Origin: Paenibacillus pabuli
GTDB taxonomy: Bacteria > Bacillota > Bacilli > Paenibacillales > Paenibacillaceae
Assembly: GCF_023101145.1 (NCBI RefSeq)
Contig: NZ_CP073714.1
Location: forward strand, 558,001 to 622,000
Direction of reading: 5' to 3'
Length of the DNA stretch: 64,000 nt
Translations under genes and position numbers: made by a program
Notes under the pieces: generated by a model
The model's input: the letters and a program-made list of their open reading frames with translations, nothing else
Databases searched by the model: none
Told to the model about the DNA's origin: nothing
Shown: positions 7,699 through 16,762 of the stretch, piece by piece
How the letters are laid out: every line of letters starts with the position of its first letter
Numbering within the stretch: position 1 is the first letter of the stretch

Positions 7699-9025
7699 TG
7701 TTACTTTTGTATATCTGAACAATTTTGAGGTTGAGGAATATTGGGGTGATCAGGGGATTATTAAGCTGCCTTCATTGAGCATAGGCTCGGCTTCAGACGT
7801 CGTGAACCGGATGGAAGAATTGGGACTGTTTCTGGCAGGAGAGAACGATATCATTTTGCTCAAGAGTCTGCCGGATCAAGCCTTCATGGCAGAGGCGCAT
7901 TCACTGGGCTTTGGCCAGTCGCGCTGCATTGCTGCGAAATGCAACGAGCCTGCACTGAACATCACTGCTAATCTTCTCAGTTGTCCAGATGCGCTGGACA
8001 AGCTGCGTCAGCTGTCCAAGAATCCCGACACACCTACGTATTTGGTCCCCTTCGGGACATCGGAACAGGAAGAAGAGCTCTCCCGCATTACCGGAATTCC
8101 TCTTGCCGTTCCCTCCTCAGACGTGTTCCGCAAGGTGAATGACAAGGGGTATTCGCGCCGCCTTAACGCCGAGCTGGGCATTCGCCAAATTCCAGGCGCA
8201 GAATGTACATCCCTGGAAGAGCTTGCATCCGGTTTTGAACGCCTGAAGCCAGTGCTTGAGCAGGGTGGACGCCTTGTGCTGAAGGATTCCATGGGCGTGT
8301 CGGGCAAAGGCATTACCGTGATCTCTGATGAAAGCCGATTTTACAAATGTATGAGCTTGCTGGAGAAGCAGGCGAGTAAAAAGGATATTCGCAGGGTCAA
8401 TTACGTGCTTGAGCAATGGATCGACAAAATCTGTGACCTGAATTATCAGATCCTCATTGATCGGTCCGGCGGAGTCGAATTCCTCGGTATAAAGGAGTCG
8501 TTGGTACAACAGGGCGTGCATCAGGGACATCTTATGCCTTCTCGCCTGAGTGACATTCAGCTTGGCATCATTCAAGAGGCGGCTTTGCGAATCGGTACCG
8601 CCTTGCATCGGGACGGATATTACGGCATCGCCGGCATGGACGCGATACTGGATGAGGACGGCACAATTTGGCCCAACCTTGAGATCAATGCAAGGTTTAA
8701 CATGTCTACATACCAGACGAACATTCAAGACCGTTGGCTCCCAGAAGGCATGTTCGGTCTCGCCAAAAAATACACACTTCGTCTCAAGCGTTTGCTGGAA
8801 TACGGAGAGCTGCGTTCCAGACTGGGTGGGCTAATGTTCACACCGGAGAATGGCGAAGGGCTGTTCATCAACAACTTTGCCACGGTCAATGCGGCATTCA
8901 AAAGTGAGGGATGTCTTTTTTCCGGACGTCTGTATGGCGTTATTATTGCGTCTTCCTCCGAACGGCTGCGTGCCATCGACGAATCGGTAGAAGCCGTCTT
9001 AACTTCGATAAGTGAGGTGATGTGA
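7637..9025 (+). CDS. ATP-grasp ligase, BtrJ/PGM1-like
   Basis: A 462-aa ligase. The N-terminal 150 residues are a pre-ATP-grasp domain; the ATP-grasp core carries LVLKDSMGVSGKGITVI (ATP loop), NYVLEQWIDKICDLNYQILI, and the metal-binding PNLEINARFNMSTYQ. Related enzymes are BtrJ, which loads glutamate onto the butirosin ACP, and PGM1, which adds an amino acid to ribosomal peptides of pheganomycin. Both roles suit this operon: the next two genes are a BtrK-like decarboxylase and an ACP, and the operon opens with a putative peptide precursor. I favour GTG 7637, 8 nt after GGAGG; ATG 7631 and 7613 are possible. It overlaps the preceding gene by 62 bp and the next by one base. Confidence 0.78.
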   Translation: MTTVLTDFSSKLKLALTGRHNVTFVYLNNFEVEEYWGDQGIIKLPSLSIGSASDVVNRMEELGLFLAGENDIILLKSLPDQAFMAEAHSLGFGQSRCIAAKCNEPALNITANLLSCPDALDKLRQLSKNPDTPTYLVPFGTSEQEEELSRITGIPLAVPSSDVFRKVNDKGYSRRLNAELGIRQIPGAECTSLEELASGFERLKPVLEQGGRLVLKDSMGVSGKGITVISDESRFYKCMSLLEKQASKKDIRRVNYVLEQWIDKICDLNYQILIDRSGGVEFLGIKESLVQQGVHQGHLMPSRLSDIQLGIIQEAALRIGTALHRDGYYGIAGMDAILDEDGTIWPNLEINARFNMSTYQTNIQDRWLPEGMFGLAKKYTLRLKRLLEYGELRSRLGGLMFTPENGEGLFINNFATVNAAFKSEGCLFSGRLYGVIIASSSERLRAIDESVEAVLTSISEVM

Positions 9026-10311
9026 TGTCTGCGGAATATCAGATTCAGCAGTTGCCCATCTCGGAAATAGCCGAGAAATTCGGGACCCCCCTGTATGTGT
9101 ATGACGGGGATGTCCTGCAACAGGTATATCAGGAGCTTAGGGGATCGCTTACTCCCCATGTGGAACTGTTTTATTCATTGAAGGCCAACCCGAATGTTTC
9201 GATTGTACACATGCTGCAAGAGATGGGCGCGCAGGCGGAGGTGTGCTCCCTAACGGAATTGCACACGGCTCTAAAGGCAGGAGCAGCACCAAGCAGCATT
9301 ATTTTTCTTGGGCCAGGAAAAAGCGATGAAGAAATTGCCGCCTGCATACGTTATGGCATTTATGCGATTGTATGCGAATCATTCCAGGAGCTTGAGCGCA
9401 TTGAGATGATTGCCGCCAGCGAAGGGCGAATCGTATCGGTGGCACTAAGAGTGAATCCTTCCTTTTCTGTGAAAGGATCGAGGCTGACCATGGGAGGCAA
9501 ACCGCGCCAGTTTGGCATCGATGAAGAGAGTGTGTTCCAGGGGAAAAAGCTGTTCGAGAGCTGTTCCCATGTGGAGATCATGGGACTGCACGTATACATG
9601 GGAACCCGCATGTTGGAGGTAGAACCGATTGCCGAGAACACCCGTCATATTCTGAATCTGGCTGAACGCATTGAACAAGAGCTTGATATTACGCTGCGCA
9701 TGGTGGATGTCGGTGGAGGATTGGGTGTGCCGTATCATGAAGGTGAGCAGCCTTTGTCCATTGCATCCCTGACGGAACAGTTGAATCCGCAGTTCGAAGC
9801 TTTTCGTCTTGGGCATCCAAACACCCGATTGTTCATGGAACTTGGGCGTTATCTGGTAGGAACCTCGGGCATGTTAGTCAGCCGCGCTTTGTACGTCAAG
9901 CAATCGTATGGAGAGAACTTTGTCGTGACGGATGGAGGAACGAACTGTCATATGGCAGCGGTAGGCACCGGATCGTACGTGAAGCGTAACTTTCCGATTG
10001 CATCCCTGACGCGTTATGGAGAAGCACCTGTAACCGAGTACAATATCACGGGTCCCTTGTGTACACCCAATGATGTTGTGGGCAAACGCGTGCAGCTTCC
10101 CCTTGTGATGCAAGGAGACTTGATTGGCGTGTTTCACTCCGGAGCCTATGGACCAACAGCCTCTCCAACGCACTTTCTAAGTCACGGAAGTCCTGCTGAA
10201 GTTCTAATTGTCGACGGAGAGGCCCATCTGATTCGCGATAGGGATACCCCAGAGGATCTGCTGGGCAAACAGCGTTTGATACAAGTGTCCAATACTGCAA
10301 TAACCAATTAA
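9025..10311 (+). CDS. Fold-type III PLP-dependent decarboxylase, BtrK-like
   Basis: A 428-aa enzyme of the DAP/ornithine decarboxylase fold. Visible: the PLP lysine in LFYSLKANPN (about residue 53), MGLHVYMGTRM, VDVGGGLGVPY, ELGRYLVGTSG, and the C-terminal TGPLCTPNDVVGKR and FHSGAYGPTASPTHFLS, where Cys and Tyr complete the site across the dimer. The C-terminal wording is closest, by eye, to BtrK, which decarboxylates glutamyl-ACP to 4-aminobutyryl-ACP. Next to a BtrJ-like ligase and an ACP, this predicts decarboxylation of an ACP-bound amino acid. The ATG overlaps the upstream TGA (TGATG). A free amino-acid or peptide C-terminal decarboxylase is the alternative. Confidence 0.82.
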   Translation: MSAEYQIQQLPISEIAEKFGTPLYVYDGDVLQQVYQELRGSLTPHVELFYSLKANPNVSIVHMLQEMGAQAEVCSLTELHTALKAGAAPSSIIFLGPGKSDEEIAACIRYGIYAIVCESFQELERIEMIAASEGRIVSVALRVNPSFSVKGSRLTMGGKPRQFGIDEESVFQGKKLFESCSHVEIMGLHVYMGTRMLEVEPIAENTRHILNLAERIEQELDITLRMVDVGGGLGVPYHEGEQPLSIASLTEQLNPQFEAFRLGHPNTRLFMELGRYLVGTSGMLVSRALYVKQSYGENFVVTDGGTNCHMAAVGTGSYVKRNFPIASLTRYGEAPVTEYNITGPLCTPNDVVGKRVQLPLVMQGDLIGVFHSGAYGPTASPTHFLSHGSPAEVLIVDGEAHLIRDRDTPEDLLGKQRLIQVSNTAITN

Positions 10312-10323
10312 TAAGGAGAGATG

Positions 10324-10590
10324 ATGAACATGACAACTGCATTATTGCTTGAAGAGATTAAGGGTGCCATCGCTGAAGTATTGAATACGGAAGCCAGACA
10401 GGATATCCAATTGAGTACTTCTTTATTTGACGAACTTTATCTGGATTCGACTTCGGTTCTGGAGCTGCTGATGACGCTGGAGGACCGGATTGAGGGTCTG
10501 GAGATCGATCCGGACGAGCTGGAGCCGGATGTATTCGATACAGTAGGCTCTTTGGCTGCTTACATCGAGAAGCAGCTGATTGCGGCTTGA
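10324..10590 (+). CDS. Acyl/aminoacyl carrier protein
   Basis: An 88-aa acidic carrier protein with the typical four-helix pattern. Ser42 in ELYLDSTSVLELLMTLED is the expected 4'-phosphopantetheine site (LDS motif); the second half is acidic (LEIDPDELEPDVFDTVGSL). The start is one of three close ATGs after AAGGAG; 10324 has 5 nt spacing. It follows the BtrK-like decarboxylase by 12 bp and shares its stop with the start of the next gene. It should be activated by the Sfp-type transferase that ends the operon and serve as the carrier for the ligase, decarboxylase, condensing enzymes and dehydrogenase. Confidence 0.9.
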   Translation: MNMTTALLLEEIKGAIAEVLNTEARQDIQLSTSLFDELYLDSTSVLELLMTLEDRIEGLEIDPDELEPDVFDTVGSLAAYIEKQLIAA

Positions 10591-11465
10591 TGGCTTCGCC
10601 TGTTGCCATTCGGGAGATGGGGGTCAGGCTTTTCCTGGAAAGCCATCCTCCATTCGAGCATCCTGATTTATTGCGCTTGCACCGGGATATGTTTGCAGAT
10701 ACTCCGGTAAAGTATGATGTTCAGCTTTTGCAGGAGCGCAACAACAATGCCTATCACGACATGAGCGTGGAGCTTTTGGAAGCGACAGGGCTTGACCAGG
10801 TTATGCAGGATGTGGATGTGCTGCTGCTTGCTTACAATTTCCCGAATATTCGTCCCGATATTTCGATCGTGAATTATTTGATGGACCGCTATCAAGCGCG
10901 CTTTATCAGCTTTGCGGTAAACGATCTTGGTTTTGGCGCCCCCTTTGCCGCACTTCTTATGCTTCAGCATTATTTGAACCGGGAGGGATTCAATACGGGC
11001 ATGCTGCTGATCATGGACCAGACGGCTCTCCCCTATGAAACGATGGAATTGAACGAATCGTCTGGGCCGGATACGGCTGCAGTCATTTTGCTTGACCGAA
11101 TGACAGGCAGAGGGCCTTGTCTGCTGGGTGTGGAGATGCGATATGCCGACCAGTCTATATCCGATACAGCGGCTCTGGTGATGGAACGATTATGCAGTGA
11201 CGCATCCATTCACCAGAGTCAGATTACCCTGCTCATCCATCCTGATTTGGAGCAGCAGTGTGCGGGCACTCCCTGGTACGAAGCGTGTGGATGGAAGGGG
11301 TGTTACGATCCTTCACGCTGGAGTGCAGCACCGTTCTTCGCGCTACAGGAGCTTCTGAAGGAGAAGGACGGGAACGAGTACATATGCCTTATGCATCTGG
11401 AGCAAACCGATTCATTCATTCACGCGTTGTTAATTCAAACCGGCGATGCAAGTATGGATGGTTAG
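10590..11465 (+). CDS. KASIII-like protein lacking the catalytic cysteine
   Basis: A 291-aa protein that reads as a diverged thiolase-fold chain. The stretch FAVNDLGFGAPFAALLML lines up with FSLTQQNCASGLVAL of the 6688 protein, but the Cys position is not Cys. The following MLLIMDQ and DTAAVILLDR match the core strands of KASIII. No catalytic His-Asn pair could be placed. It is therefore probably a non-catalytic partner, comparable in logic to the chain-length factor of type II polyketide synthases, pairing with one of the two active copies. ATG overlaps the ACP stop (TGATG). Assignment rests on alignment by eye and order of conserved blocks. Confidence 0.6.
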   Translation: MASPVAIREMGVRLFLESHPPFEHPDLLRLHRDMFADTPVKYDVQLLQERNNNAYHDMSVELLEATGLDQVMQDVDVLLLAYNFPNIRPDISIVNYLMDRYQARFISFAVNDLGFGAPFAALLMLQHYLNREGFNTGMLLIMDQTALPYETMELNESSGPDTAAVILLDRMTGRGPCLLGVEMRYADQSISDTAALVMERLCSDASIHQSQITLLIHPDLEQQCAGTPWYEACGWKGCYDPSRWSAAPFFALQELLKEKDGNEYICLMHLEQTDSFIHALLIQTGDASMDG

Positions 11466-11486
11466 TAACAGGAAGGAGGAAGCACA

Positions 11487-12431
11487 GTGGCATTCGGTAT
11501 TGTGGATATTGGGGTCTACCTGCCTGAAGAGATCCAGCAGCCGGAAGAGGTACTGGCTGCCCTGGAGTTGGGAACGGGTGAACTTCAGTTTTTGCGCAAG
11601 TGCCATCACCTGGAAGGCGTGCCTGTGACGGAGCCAAGTCAGATGCTGGATGATACGATTACGCTGGCTGTGGAACGCCTCCAGACCAAACAGCCCCTCT
11701 CCGGAATTGACCTTGTACTTTACGTCCATTCCTTTCAAGTGCAGACACCCGGTGATTACAGGCTTATACAGCGTGTACTGAAGCGTTTCGGAATGGAACA
11801 TGTACCTTTCTATGGCATATCCCAGATGAACTGCGCTTCGTCGATAGCGGCTCTTCAATGGCTGGAACGTCTTTCACAAACACAGCCTCACATTCAGAAT
11901 GTGCTGCTTGTTTGTGCCGATCAATTCAATTTTCTGCCTCCCGAATGGCGCTATCTACGCAAATCGGCAATCCTGGGCGATTCCGCCGTAGCCGTTCTGT
12001 TAAGTAGGAATAGTCATCAGCACGTCGTTCAGGCGACACATATTTTTCGGGATACCCGTTTTCATACGGGCTATCACGCCACCGCGGATGAGATCACGGC
12101 ATTTAATCGATTGTATGTGGATTATATCATTCAAGGCATGGAAGAGCTGCTGTCCAAGGAAGGCCTGACTCTTCAGGATGTGGATCATATCTTTCCTCAT
12201 AATGTCAACTGGACGACCTGGAAGGAATTCTCGCGAAGAACGGGGTTCGAGCAGGAGCGGATCTATCTGGATAACATTCAGCGAATCGGCCATACCTTCT
12301 CCACGGATCCGTTTATTAATTTGAACTCCGGACTGGAACAGGACTGGGTTTGCAGGAAGGGACGCTCTGTCATGGTTAGTATTGGACTGGGCAGCTTTTT
12401 TGGTTTTGCATTGGTGGGGCATGGAGAATAA
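11487..12431 (+). CDS. KASIII-like (FabH-fold) condensing enzyme 2
   Basis: A 314-aa thiolase-fold enzyme. Cys116 in GISQMNCASSIAAL and His238 in IFPHNVNWTTW are in place; the FabH Asn is again His (His269, RIGHTFSTDPFINL). It ends with VSIGLGSFFGFALV, the Gly-rich C-terminal motif. It shares the PHNVN and IGH-F-DP-INL signatures with the 6688 enzyme but little else, so the two are old paralogs with separate tasks. The GTG start is 8 nt after AAGGAGG and 21 bp after the inactive partner gene, which suggests these two form a heterodimer. Substrates unknown. Confidence 0.8.
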   Translation: MAFGIVDIGVYLPEEIQQPEEVLAALELGTGELQFLRKCHHLEGVPVTEPSQMLDDTITLAVERLQTKQPLSGIDLVLYVHSFQVQTPGDYRLIQRVLKRFGMEHVPFYGISQMNCASSIAALQWLERLSQTQPHIQNVLLVCADQFNFLPPEWRYLRKSAILGDSAVAVLLSRNSHQHVVQATHIFRDTRFHTGYHATADEITAFNRLYVDYIIQGMEELLSKEGLTLQDVDHIFPHNVNWTTWKEFSRRTGFEQERIYLDNIQRIGHTFSTDPFINLNSGLEQDWVCRKGRSVMVSIGLGSFFGFALVGHGE

Positions 12432-12459
12432 GAAGAACGAGTGAACAGGAGGGGTGGCA

Positions 12460-13212
12460 ATGCATGTCATTGAATTCCAGGGTGCGGGGGCGAGATCCGT
12501 GGGCCTGCAAGCGGCAGGTGAACCTGTTGCTCCAATCTCAAAATTGTTGGAGGATGCAACTGTGCGGTGGAACGATCGTCCCGTGCTTTTGGCTGCAGGG
12601 GCATACATGCTGGCGACAGCCAGTCTGGTTGAACAAGAGCCTATAATTTGGCATGAAGCTGCAAGGGGGCTGTACCGTTGGGATCAGTTACGTGTGGTGC
12701 TTGTGCAGGATCGGATGCTTGAGCCTTCCCGGATTCAGTTATACCGTGTACAGCTCAATCCGCTTACCGAGCCTCAGGAGTCCCAGGAGTCCCACGAGTC
12801 CGGTAATGATAAGGGATCGACGACCTGGGACGACACTTTGAGAACAAGGTTGCTTCAATTTCGAGCCGAATTGTGCAAGGCTGGTTTGGAGCAGATGCGC
12901 AGACATCTGTCCGGTCGCATATCCGGCGGTCAGTCCACCCTTCAGCATCAACTGGTAAAAGGCATAGTCGCCGATGTTTTGACAACGCTTTACATGGCGG
13001 AAACGCTGCCTCAAGACCAATACCTGTCAGCGAAGCCAGACCTTCCGTTACGCCGGGTCCACGAGTGGATTCATCGGGAATTGGATGAGGCTTTCAGACA
13101 GATTCAGCGTTTGGGTGGAGGCTTTGGATTTTTGAGACAGGGTGTATCTTCCTATATATATACAGGCCAACTGGTGAAAAACATGCTGTTAACAGGCGAG
13201 GAGGATTATTGA
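12460..13212 (+). CDS. Unassigned protein, possibly an acyl-CoA dehydrogenase-related partner
   Basis: A 250-aa protein without a family I can name. The last 45 residues (LDEAFRQIQRLGGGFGF, then YIYTGQLVKNML) resemble the C-terminal helical part of acyl-CoA dehydrogenases, where a GG-GF(L/G) turn near the flavin is typical. The first 100 residues have no clear match, and a Ser/Glu/Gln-rich linker (PQESQESHESGNDKG) lies near residue 110. The gene overlaps the start of the true acyl-CoA dehydrogenase by one base (TGATG), as expected for subunits made in equal amounts. The start at 12460 is 7 nt after AGGAGG. A non-catalytic dehydrogenase subunit is my best guess. Confidence 0.5.
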   Translation: MHVIEFQGAGARSVGLQAAGEPVAPISKLLEDATVRWNDRPVLLAAGAYMLATASLVEQEPIIWHEAARGLYRWDQLRVVLVQDRMLEPSRIQLYRVQLNPLTEPQESQESHESGNDKGSTTWDDTLRTRLLQFRAELCKAGLEQMRRHLSGRISGGQSTLQHQLVKGIVADVLTTLYMAETLPQDQYLSAKPDLPLRRVHEWIHRELDEAFRQIQRLGGGFGFLRQGVSSYIYTGQLVKNMLLTGEEDY

Positions 13213-14369
13213 TGATTACACCGTCAACCATTGCGGTTTTTGAGCATGTCATGAAAGAGTACGCTGCGGAACTGCGCGATGTCGGTCTTGTAATTGACCG
13301 TGAGCCTGAACGGATCCATGAATTTTTGCATTTGCCTTCGATGAGGGCCATTAATCATATGATGATTCCACCGGAGTATGGCGGTCAACCGATCGTAACC
13401 ATAGGCAATGAACGATATTATGGACTCTCCTCCCTGGAGAGGGTGATCACCATTGAGAAGTTGGCCATAGGGGATGCCGGAGCTTTTCTGGGCGGACCGG
13501 GTCCTTCGATGTCCAGCATTGTCATGATGGATCTCGCCGATGAGGAACAGAAGGAACGTTTTTATAGCCATTTTCTGAAGGGCGCGTCATGGGCCTTTTT
13601 TGCCATGTCAGAGCCGGAAAAGGGCTCGGATGCCACGGACATAGGTACACGTATCACTCGTCATCCCGGCGGGGAAATGGAGCTGAATGGCCATAAAATC
13701 TATATCGGTAATGGAAGCCGTGCACGGGTCGGACTTGTATTTGCCCAAACCAATCGAACACCTCTCGGCATTCAGATCGCGCTTGTCGATCCCGCGCTGA
13801 AGGGCTTTACGGCGACCCCGCTGGATACGATGGGACTCTGTGCGCTGCAGATCAGTCATTTGAAGTTTGATGGCTTCCCGCTGGAAGAGAAGGATATCCT
13901 CGGTCGTCATCTTAGTCCTACCAAGCGGGGATTATGGGGAGCACTGCGTACATTCCATCGCATGCGCCCGAGCGTAGCAGCGTTGGCGCTTGGTGTTGCA
14001 CAGGCTGCGTACGATTATGTACTGGAGCACAGATCCATTTTCAAGGAGCGGGAGAAGATGAAACTGGAGAGAATGGAGATGCGTCTGCATTCGCTTCGCA
14101 GCATGATTCGCAATGCGGCTGCAGAGATTGATCATGATGCCCAGAAAGGATATCTGGCTTCTCTTAGCAAAATTCGCGCAGCTGCGCTGGCCGAGGAAGC
14201 GACGGAATTGGCACTGGGCATGATGGGACCCGGTTCCATGATGGAACATCCCTTGCTGAACAAATGGTATCGCGATGCCAGAGCCTTTGAGTTTATGGAA
14301 GGGACAACGTCCATTCAGAAAATCAATGTGTTCCAAGCCTATGCCAACGGGAAGATGCAGCATGCCTGA
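13212..14369 (+). CDS. Acyl-CoA (acyl-ACP) dehydrogenase family flavoprotein
   Basis: A 385-aa FAD-dependent dehydrogenase. Seen: the start helix, SWAFFAMSEPEKGSDAT (substrate/FAD loop, family A-x-(S/T)EP-x-GSD), LNGHKIYIGNGSRA, and near the C-terminus FEFMEGTTSIQKINV, where the Glu of MEGT is at the position of the catalytic base of medium-chain acyl-CoA dehydrogenase. It should introduce an alpha-beta double bond into an acyl thioester. Being in an operon with an ACP and no CoA ligase, its substrate may be ACP-bound. It overlaps the upstream gene by one base and the downstream gene by 8 bp. Confidence 0.85.
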   Translation: MITPSTIAVFEHVMKEYAAELRDVGLVIDREPERIHEFLHLPSMRAINHMMIPPEYGGQPIVTIGNERYYGLSSLERVITIEKLAIGDAGAFLGGPGPSMSSIVMMDLADEEQKERFYSHFLKGASWAFFAMSEPEKGSDATDIGTRITRHPGGEMELNGHKIYIGNGSRARVGLVFAQTNRTPLGIQIALVDPALKGFTATPLDTMGLCALQISHLKFDGFPLEEKDILGRHLSPTKRGLWGALRTFHRMRPSVAALALGVAQAAYDYVLEHRSIFKEREKMKLERMEMRLHSLRSMIRNAAAEIDHDAQKGYLASLSKIRAAALAEEATELALGMMGPGSMMEHPLLNKWYRDARAFEFMEGTTSIQKINVFQAYANGKMQHA

Positions 14370-15330
14370 TACCTTTCACAATGCTGGCATCGACTCCATT
14401 TATGTGGATCATATCTGCTGGTTAACCGCGGAGGATCATCTATATACCCTGGACTGGCCAACGCCAGATGATTATTTTTACGTTTCTCCACACATATATA
14501 TGGAAGATCACTATTATGGTCGCGTGGCAACGCTGACCCGTTCACTCATGGCAGATGGGAAGCGCCTGACTGCTGGTGATTTTGCGCTCATGGTGATGGA
14601 ACGGTTATCTACGAAGGCGCACTGGGACTGGATGGTTTTTGCACAGACTTGTCCCGAGCGTCATGCTCTGAATGCCCCGCTTGCCCGTATGCTCGAAACG
14701 GCAGCCTGGCATGTTGATTATCCCCTTGGGTTGTCACATATGGGTGCGCTGGCCGGTACTGAAGCCATTCAGGCGGCTCAGTGGAGCATATGTCGGAAGG
14801 AGCGTGCTGCCATTGTACTGGTGGAACAGCGGGTACTTCATGACGATGATCAGACCGGGTACGGACTGAAAACCGAGGAGCTCGGCGATACGGCCGATAT
14901 GGCGGTTGCCCTTCAGGCGTGCGCTGATCAAGGCGCATTACAGGTAAGCTATGCCGGGAAAAGGATCATTCAGTCGAGCCAAGCCGATTCTTTCACCTCC
15001 GAGGTCTTGGGTATTATCCGTGAACTGATGAATGGCTGGACAGCTGAACATATTATTCTTCAGTCGAAGCTGGGGCTGCACATGAGCGGCGGTTCCATTT
15101 TGCATATTGGCCCTGCCAAGACGGTTTGCGTGCCACATGCAGATTATCAGAGCGGGGATGTGTGGATACAGCTGGCGGATAAACTGCAGCGAGGCGTGAT
15201 CAAACCGGGAGAAAGGGCTGTGCTCGTCTCGTGGGACGGCGATCGTTTGATATCGGCTTGCTGTGTATACGTGATCCATCTGCCGCTGCTCAGCAGAATT
15301 GAAATAAATCAGGAAATCAGGACATCGTGA
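14362..15330 (+). CDS. Second degenerate KASIII/thiolase-fold protein
   Basis: A 322-aa protein. LGLSHMGALAGTEAIQAAQ sits where active KASIII proteins have QQNCASGLVALNVAE; the Cys is missing. AAIVLVEQRV and LGDTADMAVALQA follow in the order of the family core strands. The C-terminal part GGSILHIGPAK and LVSWDGDRLISACCVYV fits the second half of the fold. There is no convincing catalytic His. The ATG lies inside the end of the dehydrogenase gene (8-bp overlap). With the 10590 protein this gives two inactive copies beside two active ones, which suggests two heterodimers. The family call is from position-by-position reading and is moderate. Confidence 0.52.
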   Translation: MPDTFHNAGIDSIYVDHICWLTAEDHLYTLDWPTPDDYFYVSPHIYMEDHYYGRVATLTRSLMADGKRLTAGDFALMVMERLSTKAHWDWMVFAQTCPERHALNAPLARMLETAAWHVDYPLGLSHMGALAGTEAIQAAQWSICRKERAAIVLVEQRVLHDDDQTGYGLKTEELGDTADMAVALQACADQGALQVSYAGKRIIQSSQADSFTSEVLGIIRELMNGWTAEHIILQSKLGLHMSGGSILHIGPAKTVCVPHADYQSGDVWIQLADKLQRGVIKPGERAVLVSWDGDRLISACCVYVIHLPLLSRIEINQEIRTS

Positions 15331-15349
15331 ATTGTGGAGGTGAATCACT

Positions 15350-16714
15350 ATGCAAGGGATCGATTATACGGCCGGTTCGATCCATCGTTTACTGTTACGA
15401 ACTGCCGTTCCGATGCTGCTTGCTTCGCTGGTCAATGTAGTTACGCAACTGGCCAACGTCTTTTTCATGGGACATACGAGCCAGAGTGTTCTCTATGTTC
15501 TGTCGCTGTACATTCCGGTTTCCTTCGTTATGATTGCGATCATTGAAGCGATGCAGCTCTCGGTTCAGGTGGCGGTGGCACGCAGTCGTGCCGGAGGTTC
15601 ACAGGCTTTTACACAGTTATTTGTCCATATGATGGGCAGTGCAGTGCTGCTTGCGATCCTTACGGGCGGCATTGTGATGCTTTTGGCACCTGCGCTGTCG
15701 TGGTTTTATGCCGTGCCTGCAGATATTGCTCCCATGTTTACGCTGTACGTGGGGGGCATGATGATCGCGAGCGTCCCGGCTGTTCTCGCTGCAGTAAGTG
15801 GCGCGGCTCTCCGGGGGCTGGGTCGGGCGCAAGCTGCTTCGTGGAATTCGGTAGGCGTGGCAATCCTGAATATTTCGCTTGTGTATATATTTGTATCCAT
15901 ATTCGGACTAAACCTGAAAGGGATCGTGTATGCCAACTTGATCTCATCAACATTATCCTTGGTCATCTCCCTGTTAATTCTGTTCATTCGCAAAGAAGTA
16001 GTTATGGAACGCATTGTTTTTGCTAAAAAGCATTTTGTTGCCCTCAGGCATGTAGGGATTCCCGTTTTCATCTCATACTGCATGATTTTTCTAAGTACCT
16101 TTTTCTTCAATAAAATCGTTAGCCACTTTGGCGAAGGTGCGGTTGCCGGTTTTGGTGTTGGTTATCGAATCCAGACGATGGCGATTCTGCCTGGCATTGT
16201 AATTGGTTCGGCTATTGGCATCATGATCAATCATAATCTGCAGTCGCCCCATCGACCAAGAGCTTACGCAAGTTACCGTCAAGGACTGCTGCAATCCTTC
16301 GCTCTCTATGCAGTTCTTGCTACTGCAATCTGGGTATGGAGAGAACCGCTTACTGCATTCCTGATTGAAGACGCGGCATCTCGTGCGGAAGCCGCACTTT
16401 ATCTTTCTGTGGTTGCTCTTTCCTATATTGGCATGGGCCCGATGATGACCACGTTGCTTACGATGGAACAGAGCGGGCGCGGGTATCAGGCCATGTTTCT
16501 TAATGCAATATATTTTCTGCTCATTATCTTATTCGGTTGGGGACTGACTCGTCTGTTTAATCATGTTATTTATTTCTATGGCGTTATTGCTGGCATGAAC
16601 GTTATAGGCATGTCTTTCTTCCTGCCTTTCATGCGGAGGTTAAAGCGGGATTATGTAGAGCCGTCAGCATACGAGACAGGGATGACAGAGCAAGAAGCAG
16701 CTCTTTCCAATTAG
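15350..16714 (+). CDS. MATE family efflux transporter
   Basis: A 454-aa membrane protein with about 12 hydrophobic helices and the two-bundle pattern of MATE exporters. The N-terminal part contains LLLRTAVPMLLASLVNVVTQ and NVFFMGHTS; SGAALRGLGRAQAASW in the first half and GFGVGYRIQTMAILPG at the start of the second are typical. MATE proteins expel cationic or amphipathic compounds against a Na+ or H+ gradient. Inside this operon it is the obvious exporter for the product, and its usual preference for cationic molecules fits an Arg- or ornithine-rich product. GGAGGTG precedes the ATG; it starts 19 bp after the previous gene. Confidence 0.9.
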   Translation: MQGIDYTAGSIHRLLLRTAVPMLLASLVNVVTQLANVFFMGHTSQSVLYVLSLYIPVSFVMIAIIEAMQLSVQVAVARSRAGGSQAFTQLFVHMMGSAVLLAILTGGIVMLLAPALSWFYAVPADIAPMFTLYVGGMMIASVPAVLAAVSGAALRGLGRAQAASWNSVGVAILNISLVYIFVSIFGLNLKGIVYANLISSTLSLVISLLILFIRKEVVMERIVFAKKHFVALRHVGIPVFISYCMIFLSTFFFNKIVSHFGEGAVAGFGVGYRIQTMAILPGIVIGSAIGIMINHNLQSPHRPRAYASYRQGLLQSFALYAVLATAIWVWREPLTAFLIEDAASRAEAALYLSVVALSYIGMGPMMTTLLTMEQSGRGYQAMFLNAIYFLLIILFGWGLTRLFNHVIYFYGVIAGMNVIGMSFFLPFMRRLKRDYVEPSAYETGMTEQEAALSN

Positions 16715-16762
16715 GGATATTCCACATAGACTTGACTCTAAACACGTACAGGAGGATCTTGC

